A DNA stretch of 64,000 bases from Streptomyces lanatus (GCF_014655715.1 NZ_BNBM01000002.1:744001-808000), one strand, 5' to 3'. Shown: positions 33,315 to 42,758, counted from the first letter of the stretch. Notes: generated by a model from the sequence alone, not told the origin. Numbers and translations are program-made.

Positions 33315-34250
33315 ATGACCGTCCATGACATCCGCGCCTTCAACCGCTTCTACACGAACGTCATCGGCGCCCTCGACTACAGCCGCCACCTCTACGCCCC
33401 GTACACCCTCACCGAGTCCCGCGTCCTGTACGAGCTCGCGCACTCCCCGCGTACCGACGCGGCCGATCTGCGCACCGAGCTCTCGCTGGACGCGGGATAT
33501 CTGAGCCGGATCCTGAACAAGTTCGAGCAGGACGGGCTCATCGAGCGCACCGCCTCGAAGCAGGACCCGAGGCGCCGGCGGGTCACGCTCACCGCGCGCG
33601 GCCGGGAGACCGGCAAGCTGCTGGAGGAGCGGGCGAACGAATCGGTGGGCTCGCTGCTGTCGACGGTGCCGGCCGCCGAGCGGCCACGTCTCGCCGAGGC
33701 GATGACCGCCGTACGTACGATCCTGTCCGACGGCCGTCCTCCCCGCCGCGAGGACGTCCTGCTGCGCGAGCCCGGCCCCGGTGACCTCGGCTGGATCGTG
33801 CAGCGCAACGCGGCCCTCTACGCCGCCGAGTACGGCTGGAACGCCGACTACGAGGGGCTGGTGGCGAGGATCGTCGCCGACTTCGCCGAGGACCACGACC
33901 CGCATCTGGAGCGGGTGTGGATCGCCGAGCTGGACGGCCGTCCGGTGGGCTGTGTGATGTGCGTACGGGACGAGACGGCGCCCGCCACGGCACGGCTGCG
34001 GCTGCTGCTGGTCGAGCCCGACGCCCGCGGCCTCGGCATCGGCGACCGGCTGGTCACGGCCGTCGTCGACTTCGCGCGCGGTGTCGGCTACCGCGACCTC
34101 GTGCTGTGGACCAACGACGTGCTGTCCGCCGCCCGCCGCATCTACCAGCGCCATGGCTTCGTGCTCGCCGCCGAGAAGCCGCACCGCTCCTTCGGCAAGG
34201 ACCTGACCGGCCAGGACTGGCGCCTGGCCCTGCACGACGCGCCCGAGTGA
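33315..34250 (+). CDS. MarR regulator fused to GNAT acetyltransferase
   Basis: A 311-residue two-domain protein. Residues about 5-140 are a MarR winged helix, with LTESRVLYELAHSPRTDAADLR, LDAGYLSRILNKFEQDGLIER and a wing DPRRRRVTLTARG. Residues about 150-305 are a GNAT domain with RLLLVEPDARGLGIGDRLVTAVV as the acetyl-CoA loop and ARRIYQRHGFVLAAEKPH. Such fusions are known in actinobacteria and are thought to link acetylation to gene control. ATG at 33315 with GAGG upstream. Confidence 0.9.
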   Translation: MTVHDIRAFNRFYTNVIGALDYSRHLYAPYTLTESRVLYELAHSPRTDAADLRTELSLDAGYLSRILNKFEQDGLIERTASKQDPRRRRVTLTARGRETGKLLEERANESVGSLLSTVPAAERPRLAEAMTAVRTILSDGRPPRREDVLLREPGPGDLGWIVQRNAALYAAEYGWNADYEGLVARIVADFAEDHDPHLERVWIAELDGRPVGCVMCVRDETAPATARLRLLLVEPDARGLGIGDRLVTAVVDFARGVGYRDLVLWTNDVLSAARRIYQRHGFVLAAEKPHRSFGKDLTGQDWRLALHDAPE

Positions 34251-34308
34251 CGCCCCGGACCCCTGCGCCCGGATGGGCGTCTTCTCGTTTCCCTGGCAAG
34301 GTGGATGC

Positions 34309-35109
34309 ATGAAACTGGCGTTCTCCACCCTCGGCGTCCCCGGTCTCCCCCTCCCCGATGTGCTGCGCCTCGCTACCGCGCACGGGTATCACGGTGTCGA
34401 ACTGCGCACCCATCCCGAGGAGCCGGTGCACCTGGGCCTCGGACCGGGTGAACGGGACGATGTGGCGGCCGAGTTCAAGGCGGCCGGTGTCGAGCTGGTG
34501 GGGCTCGCCGGGTACGCCAAGGTCGCCGCGCCGGGTGACGACGGGCCCGTGATCGAGGAGGTCCGCAGGCTCGTCGATCTCGCCCATGACCTCGGCGCCC
34601 CCTTCGTCCGCGTCTTCCCCGGCGCCGACCACGAGCAGACCCGGCAGCGCGCCGACGCGATCGCGGCGCGGCGTCTCGGTACGGCCGCGGAGTACGCCGC
34701 CGACATGGGCGTACGGATCCTGCTGGAGACCCATGACTCGCACCGCGCCGCGGCCGACGCGATCCGTGTCCTCGGCCTGGTCGGCCACCGTCACGTGGGC
34801 TCGCTGTGGGACGTCATGCACACCTGGCTGGCCGGGGAGCAGCCCTCGGAGAGCTACGCCGCGCTCTCCCCGTATCTCGGCTACGTCCAGGTCAAGGACA
34901 TCGCCTCCGCCGACGACACGACCCCGCTGCCGCTGGGCGCCGGGGTGCTTCCGCTCGCCGAGTGCGTGGAGGTCCTGTCCCGGCACGGCTGGGACGGCTG
35001 GCTGTGCTGGGAGTACGAGAAGCGGTGGTACGAGGAGGCCGCGCCCCTTGAGGGGCTCCTCGGCGCGGGGCACGACCATCTGTCGCGGCTGCTGAACGAA
35101 TCGGCGTAG
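34309..35109 (+). CDS. Sugar phosphate isomerase/epimerase (TIM barrel)
   Basis: A 266-residue AP_endonuc_2 family protein. It opens MKLAFSTLGVPGLPLPDVLRLA and has barrel motifs GYHGVELRTHP, FVRVFPGADH, RILLETHDSHRAAADA and VGSLWDVMHTW. The Glu, Asp and His residues in these are the expected divalent-metal ligands. ATG at 34309 with AAGGTGG. Substrate unknown; not in an obvious sugar operon. Confidence 0.82.
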   Translation: MKLAFSTLGVPGLPLPDVLRLATAHGYHGVELRTHPEEPVHLGLGPGERDDVAAEFKAAGVELVGLAGYAKVAAPGDDGPVIEEVRRLVDLAHDLGAPFVRVFPGADHEQTRQRADAIAARRLGTAAEYAADMGVRILLETHDSHRAAADAIRVLGLVGHRHVGSLWDVMHTWLAGEQPSESYAALSPYLGYVQVKDIASADDTTPLPLGAGVLPLAECVEVLSRHGWDGWLCWEYEKRWYEEAAPLEGLLGAGHDHLSRLLNESA

Positions 35110-35163
35110 CCGCCGGGTAATTCGCTCGCCGTGTGCGCGGGGTGCCGTATAGCCTCGCCCCTC

Positions 35164-36417
35164 GTGCCCGAACCCGCCCCGCGCCTCGCCCGTACGTTGA
35201 TAGACGTACGGCCGCTGCGCGTCTCCCCCGTCTTCCGGCGGCTGCTGATCGGGCGGACGGTCTCCGTGCTCGGCGGCTTCATGACGATGGTGACCGTCAT
35301 GTACCAGGTCTGGGACCTGACGCACAGCGCGGTCTGGAGCGGCGCGGTCGGTCTGGCGCAGGCGGTGCCGATGGTGGGCGTGGGCCTGTTCGCCGGGGCA
35401 TGGGTGGACCGCGGCGACCGGCGGCGGATCTTCCTCGTCGCCACCGTCGGGCAGGCGGTCTGCGCACTGCTGCTCGCGGTGCAGGGCTTCACCGGGGGCG
35501 TGCCGGTGGCCGGGATCCTCGCGCTCGTCGCCGCCGGATCGTGCTTCGGCGCGGTCGGCGGCCCGGCGGCGGGAGTGTTCGTACCGCGGCTGCTGCCCAA
35601 GGAGCAGGTGGCGGCCGGGCTGGCCCTCAACCACGCCTCCGCCCAGGTGATGATGCTGCTCGGCCCGGCGCTGGGCGGGCTGTTCCTCGGCTGGTTCGGC
35701 ATCGGCGTCTGCTATCTGCTGGACGCGCTGAGCTTCGGCCTCGCCTTCTACGGCGCCTTCGGGCTGCCCGCGCTGCCGCCCGAGGGCGAGCCGTCACGGG
35801 CCGGGCTGCACGGCGTCCTGGACGGCCTGCGCTTCCTGGCCGGTCACCGGGTAGTGCGCGGCGCCCTCATCACCGACCTCGCGGCCACGGTCCTCGCCAT
35901 GCCGGTCAGCCTGTTCCCCCTGGTCAACGCCGAGCGCTTCGACGGCAGCCCGCGCACCCTCGGTCTGTTCCTGTCGGCGGTCGCGGTGGGCGGCGTCACC
36001 GCGACGGCCCTGTCGGGTTCGGTGACCCGGCTGGGCCGCCCCGGGCTCGTGATGCTGGTCGGGGCGGGGACCTGGGGTGCGGCACTGACGCTGTTCGGCC
36101 TGACGACCGACCCGTGGACGGGGCTCGGGCTGCTGGTGGTGGCCGGTGCCGCCGACGCCCTCTCGGTCATCTCCCGCAGCACGATCGTCCAGACCCGCAC
36201 CCCCGACGCCCTGCTCGGCCGGGTGACGGCCGCCGAACAGATCGTCGGCCAGGCGGGCCCTCACCTCGGCAACCTCCGGGGCGGCCTGGTCGCCGGCTGG
36301 TCCTCCGGCGCGACGGCCCTGATCACGGGCGGGCTGCTGTGCGTACTGGCGGTGACGTACGTCGGCACGACGACGCCGGAACTCAGGGGCGGGAAGGCGT
36401 CACCGGAGGACGGATGA
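35164..36417 (+). CDS. MFS transporter (enterobactin exporter-like)
   Basis: About 417 residues and 12 predicted membrane helices. The A-motif region between helices 2 and 3 reads FAGAWVDRGDRRRIFL. Helices include LALVAAGSCFGAVGGPAAGVF and MMLLGPALGGLFLGWFGIG, as in the MFS_3/EntS-type exporters. Two GTG starts are possible (35131, 35164) and neither has a good ribosome site; 35164 gives VPEPAPRLARTLIDVRPLRV. Cargo unknown, drugs or siderophores being typical for the family. Confidence 0.82.
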   Translation: MPEPAPRLARTLIDVRPLRVSPVFRRLLIGRTVSVLGGFMTMVTVMYQVWDLTHSAVWSGAVGLAQAVPMVGVGLFAGAWVDRGDRRRIFLVATVGQAVCALLLAVQGFTGGVPVAGILALVAAGSCFGAVGGPAAGVFVPRLLPKEQVAAGLALNHASAQVMMLLGPALGGLFLGWFGIGVCYLLDALSFGLAFYGAFGLPALPPEGEPSRAGLHGVLDGLRFLAGHRVVRGALITDLAATVLAMPVSLFPLVNAERFDGSPRTLGLFLSAVAVGGVTATALSGSVTRLGRPGLVMLVGAGTWGAALTLFGLTTDPWTGLGLLVVAGAADALSVISRSTIVQTRTPDALLGRVTAAEQIVGQAGPHLGNLRGGLVAGWSSGATALITGGLLCVLAVTYVGTTTPELRGGKASPEDG

Positions 36418-36435
36418 GCGGCGCCTCCCCGGGCC

Positions 36436-37017
36436 CTACTCGGACCGAGCCACAAGCCGCCCGGCCGGGTCCAGGCACCACTCCAGTACCGCGGGCCAGG
36501 GCCCGTACCCGGCGTCCAGATCCAGGTGGGCGGCGCCCGGGAGGATGTCGGTCGGCAGGGCGAGCGGGGTGCCGTAGACGGTGTCGGCGCCTTGCGGGCA
36601 GTACGGGTCGTCGTCCCCGGCGACCAGCCGGGTCGGGCCCGGAAGCGTGAACTCCAGGTGCGGCACCGCGAATCCGGCGACCTCCGGATATCCCGCGAGG
36701 ACCGTCCCCGACGGAGGCGCGACCAGCAGCACCCGGTCCACCGCGCCGAGCCCCGGCATCCCCAGCGCGGCGGCGTGCAGCCACAGCACGGCGGACAGGC
36801 TGTGCGCGACGACGACCCGCTCCGCCCCGGCGTCGAGCCCGTCCAGATGCCGACCCAACTCCGCCAGCCAGACGTCCAGTTCGGGTACGTCGGGATCCGG
36901 CAGCTGCGGATAGACGACCTGGTGTCCGAGTTCGGTGAGCCGGTCGGCGAGCCAGTGCTGCCAGTGGTCCTCGGGGCGGTGGTTCTGCCAGCCATGGAGG
37001 ATGAGGTAGGCGGTCAT
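36436..37017 (-). CDS. RBBP9/YdeN-family alpha/beta hydrolase
   Basis: A 193-residue small serine hydrolase. After MTAYLILHGWQNHRPEDHWQ comes the nucleophile region VVAHSLSAVLWLHAA (Ser in AHSLSA). The acid is probably in VAGDDDPYC and the histidine in PGAAHLDLDAGYGPWP, the usual triad order of the family. The ATG shares ATGA with the stop of the EPSP synthase gene. Substrate unknown. Confidence 0.85.
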   Translation of the reverse strand: MTAYLILHGWQNHRPEDHWQHWLADRLTELGHQVVYPQLPDPDVPELDVWLAELGRHLDGLDAGAERVVVAHSLSAVLWLHAAALGMPGLGAVDRVLLVAPPSGTVLAGYPEVAGFAVPHLEFTLPGPTRLVAGDDDPYCPQGADTVYGTPLALPTDILPGAAHLDLDAGYGPWPAVLEWCLDPAGRLVARSE

Positions 37018-38273
37018 GGCATGAGCCTCCCCCGCAGCGCCCCGAACGCCTCGTGAAAGCCCGGGAAGGTCTTCCGCACACACCCGGGATCGTCGAACGA
37101 CACACCCGGCACCCGAAGCCCGGTCACCGCGAAGGACATCACGATGCGGTGGTCGCCGTAAGACTTGATCTCCGCACCCGAGAAACCCGGTCGGCTCGCC
37201 CGACCCGACAGACCCGGCCGGATCTCGATCCAGTCCGGCCCGGTCGCCACCTCCGCCCCCAGCCGCCGCAGGTTCTCCGCGCAGGCCTCCAGCCGGTCGC
37301 ACTCCTTGACCCGGGTGTTCGCGACGTCCTCGATCCGCACCGGCCCGGAGGCGAACGGGGCGATCGCGGCGAGGGTCGGCATGGTGTCGGAGATGTCGCG
37401 CATATTGACGGTGACGCCGCGCAGTTGACCGGCCCCCCGGACCGTCGTCGCGTCGGCCCCCACCGTCACCTCCGCGCCCATCCGCCGCAGTACGTCCACG
37501 AACCCCAGGTCGCCCTGGAGCGCCCCCTCTCCCAGCCCCGGAACGGTCACCTCGCCGCCCGTGACGGCCGCCGCGGCGAAGAAGTAGCTCGCGGTGGAGG
37601 CGTCGGGCTCGATGGCGTAGGTCGTGGCGCGGTAGCCCCCGGGCGGGACCACGAAGACATCCCCCTCCCGGCCCACCTCCACCCCGAACGCCCGCATCAT
37701 CGCGATCGTGATCTCGACGTACGGCGCCGAGACCAGTTCGGTGACGGTGATCCGCAGGCCCTCACGGGTGAGCGGGCCGAGCAGCAGCAGGGCCGTCAGA
37801 TACTGCGACGACTGCCCGGCGTCGAGCGTCACCTCGCCGCCCCGGACCCCGGCCGCCGCCACCGTCAGCGGATGGTGCCCCTCCTTCTCCTCGTGCCGCA
37901 GATCCACGCCCAGGTCACGCAGCGCCGAACTAAGGGGCCCCAGTGGTCGCCGGCGCATCTGCGGCGAGGCGTCGAAGCGATAGGTACCGTGGCCGGCCGC
38001 GGCCAGCGTCGGCAGGAACCGGGCCGTCGTCGCACCGTCACGGCAGTAGACATCGGCCGCCGCGACCGCCGGCCCCTGCGGCCGACCGTCGACCTGCCAG
38101 GCGTCCGGGGCCCGACCGATCCGATACCCAAGCCGACCGAGCCCCTCGGCAAACCCCTCGGTGTCATCCGAACGCAGCGGCCGCCGCAACGTGGTGACAC
38201 CGTCGGCCGCGGCCGCCAGGAAGAGCGCACGGGCAGTGATGGACTTGGAACCGGGAATGTCGACTTCGGGCAT
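37014..38273 (-). CDS. aroA: Divergent EPSP synthase (3-phosphoshikimate 1-carboxyvinyltransferase) paralog
   Basis: A 419-residue protein of the EPSP synthase fold. It has the shikimate-phosphate loop PGSKSITARALFLAAA, a DAGQSSQYLTALLLL segment, DISDTMPTLAAIAPFA with the catalytic Asp region, ANTRVKECDRLEACAENLRRLG and GDHRIVMSFAV. The loop usually GNAGTAxR reads RDGATTARF, placing Ala where the glyphosate-sensitive Gly usually is. ATG at 38273 begins MPEVDIPGSK. The downstream hydrolase overlaps by ATGA. This may be a secondary-metabolic or alternative enzyme rather than the main aroA. Confidence 0.83.
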   Translation of the reverse strand: MPEVDIPGSKSITARALFLAAAADGVTTLRRPLRSDDTEGFAEGLGRLGYRIGRAPDAWQVDGRPQGPAVAAADVYCRDGATTARFLPTLAAAGHGTYRFDASPQMRRRPLGPLSSALRDLGVDLRHEEKEGHHPLTVAAAGVRGGEVTLDAGQSSQYLTALLLLGPLTREGLRITVTELVSAPYVEITIAMMRAFGVEVGREGDVFVVPPGGYRATTYAIEPDASTASYFFAAAAVTGGEVTVPGLGEGALQGDLGFVDVLRRMGAEVTVGADATTVRGAGQLRGVTVNMRDISDTMPTLAAIAPFASGPVRIEDVANTRVKECDRLEACAENLRRLGAEVATGPDWIEIRPGLSGRASRPGFSGAEIKSYGDHRIVMSFAVTGLRVPGVSFDDPGCVRKTFPGFHEAFGALRGRLMP

Positions 38274-38690
38274 GCCCGCATGATCCCGCGCCCACTTGCG
38301 CCCGCGCCCGGATGTCCACGGGATGGACCCGCGGCCCTGACGCATGCCTACTACCTCGACGCCCCACCAGCCCCCTCCCCACCAACTTCACAGATTCCGG
38401 CCACCCCGGGAACCCACCCCCACCCCCGCTCGTCCAACCCGCAAGCTGCCGGAGAGTCACCGTGGTGCGGTGTCGGCCCTCGCTGCTGGCTGCGATTGCT
38501 GACCACCCTCTCCGCCGTGCCGCGGCCGGCAGCACGCCGTCATCGGCGCGCCCCCCTCCAACTGCGCCGATGGCGGCCCCTCTCCGCCTCTCGGCCGTCT
38601 TCCGGTTACGGCCGATTCCCTTGACTGGCGGAAACTTCCCGGTTATTGGTGCGTCTTGGAAGTTTCCTTCACCATGGAAGGAGCGCGCAG
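38274..38690. other. Divergent intergenic region between aroA-like and GH3 genes
   Basis: No gene supported in 417 nt; frames here are Pro/Arg-rich. The first 300 nt are C-rich and featureless. The promoter-proximal part holds TTGACT at 38621-38626 and a long inverted repeat (separate entry) before the GH3 gene. Confidence 0.5.
38630..38667. promoter_or_regulatory. Inverted repeat GGAAACTTCC / GGAAGTTTCC upstream of the GH3 gene
   Basis: Perfect 10-bp arms at 38630-38639 and 38658-38667 with an 18-nt gap. A possible -35 TTGACT (38621-38626) lies just before the first arm, so a protein bound here would cover the promoter. The arms do not match the DasR dre consensus I know. Confidence 0.65.
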
Positions 38691-40568
38691 GTGCGCAACT
38701 CCAGTACGGGAAGCACGGGACACACCGCACCACCTTCAAGACGTACCGTCCTCGCCGCCACCGCAGGCGTCACCGCGGTCCTGGCGGCCAGCGGCACGGC
38801 CCACGCCGCCACCCCCGACGACCGCAAACTCCGCGCTCTCATCGCCCGGATGACCCTGCCGGAGAAGGTCGGCCAGCTCTTCGTGATGCGGGTCTACGGC
38901 CACTCCGCGACCGCCCCCGACCAGGCCGACATCGACGCCAACCTCAAGGAGATCGGCGTCCGCACGGCCGCCGAGCTGGTCGCCAAGTACCGTGTCGGCG
39001 GCATCATCTACTTCACCTGGGCGCACAACACCCGCGACCCGCACCAGATCGCCGACCTCTCGAACGGCATCCAGCGGGCCTCCCTCAGCCAGACCCGCGG
39101 TCTGCCCGTGCTGATCTCCACCGACCAGGAACACGGCATCGTCTGCCGTGTCGGTGAGCCCGCCACCCTGTTCCCGGGCGCCATGGCCATCGGCGCCGGT
39201 GGCTCGCGCGACGACGCCCGGACAGTCGGCCGGATCGCCGGTCAGGAGCTGCGGGCGCTCGGTATCCGGCAGAACTACTCCCCCGTCGCCGACGTCAACG
39301 TCAACCCGGCCAACCCCGTCATCGGCGTCCGCTCCTTCGGCTCCGACCCCGGTGCAGTCTCCGGCATGGTCGCCGCCGAGGTGGCCGGATATCAGCGGGG
39401 CCGGCAGACCGCAGCCACCGCCAAGCACTTCCCGGGGCACGGCGACACCGCCGTCGACAGCCACTACGGCTTCCCGATCATCACCCACACCCAGGAGCAG
39501 TGGGACCAGCTCGACGCCCCGCCCTTCAGGGCCGCGATCCGCGCCGGCATCGACTCGATCATGACCGCGCACATCATGGTCCCGGCCCTCGACGACTCCG
39601 GCGACCCGGCCACCCTCTCCCACCCCATCCTCACCGGCATCCTGCGTGAGCGACTGGGCTACGACGGGCTCGTGGTGACCGACTCGCTCGGCATGGAGGG
39701 CGTCCGTACGAAATACGGCGACGACCGCGTCCCCGTCCTCGCCCTCAAGGCCGGCGTGGACCAGCTCCTCAACCCGCCGAACCTCGACATCGCCTGGAAC
39801 GCGGTCCTGAAGGCCGTCCAGGACGGGGAGCTCACCGAGGCGCGGCTCGACGAATCGATCCTCCGCGTGCTGCGGCTGAAGGCGAAGCTACGGCTGTTCA
39901 AGGAGCCGTACGTCAGTCAGGGCGGCGTCGACCGGAACGTCGGCACCCGGTCGCACCTGGCGACCGCAGACCGTATCGCCGAGCGCACCACGACCCTGCT
40001 GGTCAACGAGGGGCACCTGCTCCCGCTGTCCCGCCGTACCCACCCCCGGGTGCTGGTCGTGGGCGCCGACCCGGCCTCCCCGTCCGGTACGACGGGACCG
40101 CCGACCGGCGTGCTCGCCACCGCCCTCACCGAACTGGGCTTCACGGCGACCGCCCTGTCGACCGGTACCGCGCCCTCCGCCGCGACCATCGAGCGGGCCG
40201 TCGCGGCGGCGGGGGAGGCGGACGCCGTGGTGGTGGGGACGTACAACGTCACCGCGGGCAGTGCGCAGAAGGCGCTGGTCGAGCGGTTGCTGGCAACGGG
40301 CCGGCCGGTGGTGGCGGTGGCGATCCGCAACCCGTACGACGTGGCCCAGCTGCCCGGCGTACCGGCCTGTCTGGCGGCGTACTCCTGGACCGACGTCGAA
40401 CTGCGGGCGGCGGCCCGGGTGATCGCCGGACGGGTGGCGCCGCGCGGGAGGCTGCCGGTGCCGGTGCAGCGGGCGGACGATCCGACCCGGGTGCTGTATC
40501 CGATCGGTCATGGCCTGTCGTACGGGAGGAACCAGCCCAACCAGCCCCAAACACCCTCGCGGACGTAG
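38691..40568 (+). CDS. Secreted GH3 beta-N-acetylhexosaminidase (NagZ-like)
   Basis: A 625-residue exported glycosidase. The N-terminus has a twin-arginine signal (PPSRRTVLAATAGVTAVLA, cleavage after HA near residue 39). The GH3 barrel holds the NagZ-type dyad motif KHFPGHGDTAVDSH (K245 to H258) and nucleophile Asp331 in VVTDSLGMEGV. A C-terminal GH3 domain follows. The motif indicates N-acetylglucosamine release from chitin- or wall-derived oligosaccharides. GTG start at 38691 with GGAAGGAG; an upstream in-frame start at 38646 is less well placed. Confidence 0.9.
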   Translation: MRNSSTGSTGHTAPPSRRTVLAATAGVTAVLAASGTAHAATPDDRKLRALIARMTLPEKVGQLFVMRVYGHSATAPDQADIDANLKEIGVRTAAELVAKYRVGGIIYFTWAHNTRDPHQIADLSNGIQRASLSQTRGLPVLISTDQEHGIVCRVGEPATLFPGAMAIGAGGSRDDARTVGRIAGQELRALGIRQNYSPVADVNVNPANPVIGVRSFGSDPGAVSGMVAAEVAGYQRGRQTAATAKHFPGHGDTAVDSHYGFPIITHTQEQWDQLDAPPFRAAIRAGIDSIMTAHIMVPALDDSGDPATLSHPILTGILRERLGYDGLVVTDSLGMEGVRTKYGDDRVPVLALKAGVDQLLNPPNLDIAWNAVLKAVQDGELTEARLDESILRVLRLKAKLRLFKEPYVSQGGVDRNVGTRSHLATADRIAERTTTLLVNEGHLLPLSRRTHPRVLVVGADPASPSGTTGPPTGVLATALTELGFTATALSTGTAPSAATIERAVAAAGEADAVVVGTYNVTAGSAQKALVERLLATGRPVVAVAIRNPYDVAQLPGVPACLAAYSWTDVELRAAARVIAGRVAPRGRLPVPVQRADDPTRVLYPIGHGLSYGRNQPNQPQTPSRT

Positions 40569-40685
40569 CGCCCGTACGCCACACAACGGGCACACTCACC
40601 CCCAACCGACGCAAAGGACCCCACACGTCTGGCGTGCGCCCGCCGCCACGGGCCACGCTGGACGGGGGTACCCGGGGGGAGTGCG

Positions 40686-41339
40686 ATGCGTGGGAGAAGT
40701 GCGGTGGGGGTGGCCTGTGCGTGGGTGGCGCTGCTCGTCGCCCTGGTGACGGGGTGTCAGGGGGCGTCGGGGGCCGAGGAGCGGGACGGGCGGCCGGCCG
40801 AGACCTCCAGCGCGAGCGGGCGGCACGTCGGCGGACCTACGCGGCCCGCCGGATACGGGACCGTCTTCCTCGGTGTCGACGAGTGCAGTTCCTTCGGTAC
40901 GACGAGCTTCACCGAGGTGTCCTGCACCAGCGAGCGCGCGGCGGCGCGGGTCGTGGCACGGCACGACGGGACGGTGGGCGACGGACCGGCATGTCCCGGG
41001 ACGACGGACTTCGTCCTGCACATCACCGAGCAGAGCCGCACCTCCGACGAGGACGGCGACGGCGCGATCCCGCAGGGCTACGCCTGTATGCGCAACCTCG
41101 CCGCACCGCACCCCGGCGACCCCGGCGGCGGTGGCGGGCCCCGCACGATCGTCGGTGACTGTGTCTACAACTCCGGCGGCGGTCAGGTCCGCGAGACCCG
41201 GTGCGACGGCAAGGGCGAGCAGCGGCCGCAGTACAAGGTGACGAAGGCCGTCGACAAGCGGGCGAAGTGCCCCTTGTCGACGGCCCTGTACGTCCAGCTG
41301 GGCGGCGAGAAGGCGGTGGGCTGCGCGCGGCCCGTGTGA
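40686..41339 (+). CDS. Putative lipoprotein
   Basis: A 217-residue exported protein. The signal ends in a lipobox, LVTGC (Cys near residue 24). Then come a Gly/Ser/Arg-rich linker and a folded part with at least six further cysteines (DECSSFG, VSCTSERA, ACPGTTDF, YACMRN, DCVYNSGG, RCDGKG). No enzyme motif; probable disulfide-bonded lipoprotein at the cell surface. ATG at 40686 after a GGGGGGAG run. Confidence 0.8.
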   Translation: MRGRSAVGVACAWVALLVALVTGCQGASGAEERDGRPAETSSASGRHVGGPTRPAGYGTVFLGVDECSSFGTTSFTEVSCTSERAAARVVARHDGTVGDGPACPGTTDFVLHITEQSRTSDEDGDGAIPQGYACMRNLAAPHPGDPGGGGGPRTIVGDCVYNSGGGQVRETRCDGKGEQRPQYKVTKAVDKRAKCPLSTALYVQLGGEKAVGCARPV

Positions 41340-41348
41340 CGCGTCAGG

Positions 41349-42758
41349 TCACGGTCGCAGGGTGGGCTCCCGTTCCGGGTCCCGTACGTCCAGCTTCGCG
41401 TCGAACTTCGCCAGCGGCTTCGGCTCGGCCGTGGTCGACGCGACGCCCGCCCAGTTCAGGATGCGGGCCGTGGCCAGCTCGCGTTCCTTCGCCACGAGAC
41501 CGGAGACGAGGGCGCCGTGGTTGGCTCCGGGTGCCGCGAAGACGTAGGAGTCACGCGCGCCCTTGTCGACGCGGAAGCGTTCCGCGCCCCAGGGGTCGTT
41601 CTGGCCGTAGACGAAGACCATGTGCCGGGCGTGGTGGCGGATCCAGTTGTCGACGTCCCGCATGGCCCACGGCTGGAACCTCATCGGGATCTCTCGCGGC
41701 ACGAAGTCGCGGGGCGGGAGGTAGCCGTAGCGGATGAGCCCGCGCTCGATGTGCGGGAACCCGATGGTCGGTGAGCCCAGCTGGGTGCCGGCCTGGTAGT
41801 AGTACGGCGTGTACGGCTCCAGGCCCTGGTCGGTGTAGAAGTCGAAGCCGCCGCCCGAGTCGACGGCGGCCCAGATCGCCTCGTCGGTGGCGTGGGCCGC
41901 GTCCGCCGGGATCGTGTCGCAGTCCTTGAGCAGGCTGTACTGCCAGAAGCCCCAGACCCAGTCCAGGACGACCGTCTCGTACGCCTTGTCCAGGCTGCCG
42001 ATCGTGGCGAAGGTGTAGCCGCGCTCGGCCGCGAGCGCCGCGAACCGCTTCTTCAGCGGCTCCCGCCGGACCAGTGCCTCCCGCTGCACCGCGTTCAGCC
42101 GGTCCCGGCACTCCTTGGTGCCGACCTTGGCGAAGAAGCGGTCGTATGCCGAGTCCTCGTGCTCGACGACGTCGTTGGGGGCGACGTAGGCGACGACGCC
42201 GTCCATGTCACGGGGGTGGAAGCGCTCGTAGTAGGTGGCGGTCATGCCGCCCTTGGAGACTCCGGTGGAGAGCCATTTGCGGTCGTAGATCGGCTTCAGC
42301 GCCTTGAAGATGCGGTGCTGGTCGGTGGCCGCCTGCCAGATGTCCAGTTTGGTCCAGTCGGCCGGTTCGGGCCGGGACGGGGTGAAGTAGCGGTACTCCA
42401 TGGAGATCTGGTTGCCGTCGACGATCTGCGTCGGCTCGCGGCGGCTGGGGTTCGTGGAGACCTCGTAGCCGCTGGTGTAGAAGACGGTCGGGCGGGAGAC
42501 GTCCCGGTGCAGCACGGTCAGGCGCTGCTGGAAGGTGCCCGCGGCCGGGTTCCGGTGATCGACCGGCTGGGTGTAGGAGAGGACGAAGAAGCGGTAGCCG
42601 GGGTACGGCTTCTCCTCGATGAGGCTCATGCCCGGTATGGACAGCAGCCGTTCCTCGATGTCCGGCTCGGCGGCGGTGGCCGCCGGTGCCGTGGCCGTGG
42701 CGAGCGCGCCGGTGAGCAGCGCGAGCGCCACCAGCCATCTGAGGGTCTTGCGGACCAT
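41349..42758 (-). CDS. Secreted S37-family tripeptidyl/prolyl aminopeptidase
   Basis: A 469-residue exported serine peptidase. A Sec signal (MVRKTLRWLVALALLTGALA, cleavage near ATAAEPD) is followed by the S37/PS-10 domain. The nucleophile is in STGVSKGGMTATYYERFHP near residue 168; acid and histidine candidates lie in VYGQNDPWGAERF and GANHGALV. Length and motifs fit Streptomyces prolyl tri/tetrapeptidyl aminopeptidases that degrade peptides outside the cell. The ATG has GGGAGGG. Confidence 0.9.
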   Translation of the reverse strand: MVRKTLRWLVALALLTGALATATAPAATAAEPDIEERLLSIPGMSLIEEKPYPGYRFFVLSYTQPVDHRNPAAGTFQQRLTVLHRDVSRPTVFYTSGYEVSTNPSRREPTQIVDGNQISMEYRYFTPSRPEPADWTKLDIWQAATDQHRIFKALKPIYDRKWLSTGVSKGGMTATYYERFHPRDMDGVVAYVAPNDVVEHEDSAYDRFFAKVGTKECRDRLNAVQREALVRREPLKKRFAALAAERGYTFATIGSLDKAYETVVLDWVWGFWQYSLLKDCDTIPADAAHATDEAIWAAVDSGGGFDFYTDQGLEPYTPYYYQAGTQLGSPTIGFPHIERGLIRYGYLPPRDFVPREIPMRFQPWAMRDVDNWIRHHARHMVFVYGQNDPWGAERFRVDKGARDSYVFAAPGANHGALVSGLVAKERELATARILNWAGVASTTAEPKPLAKFDAKLDVRDPEREPTLRP

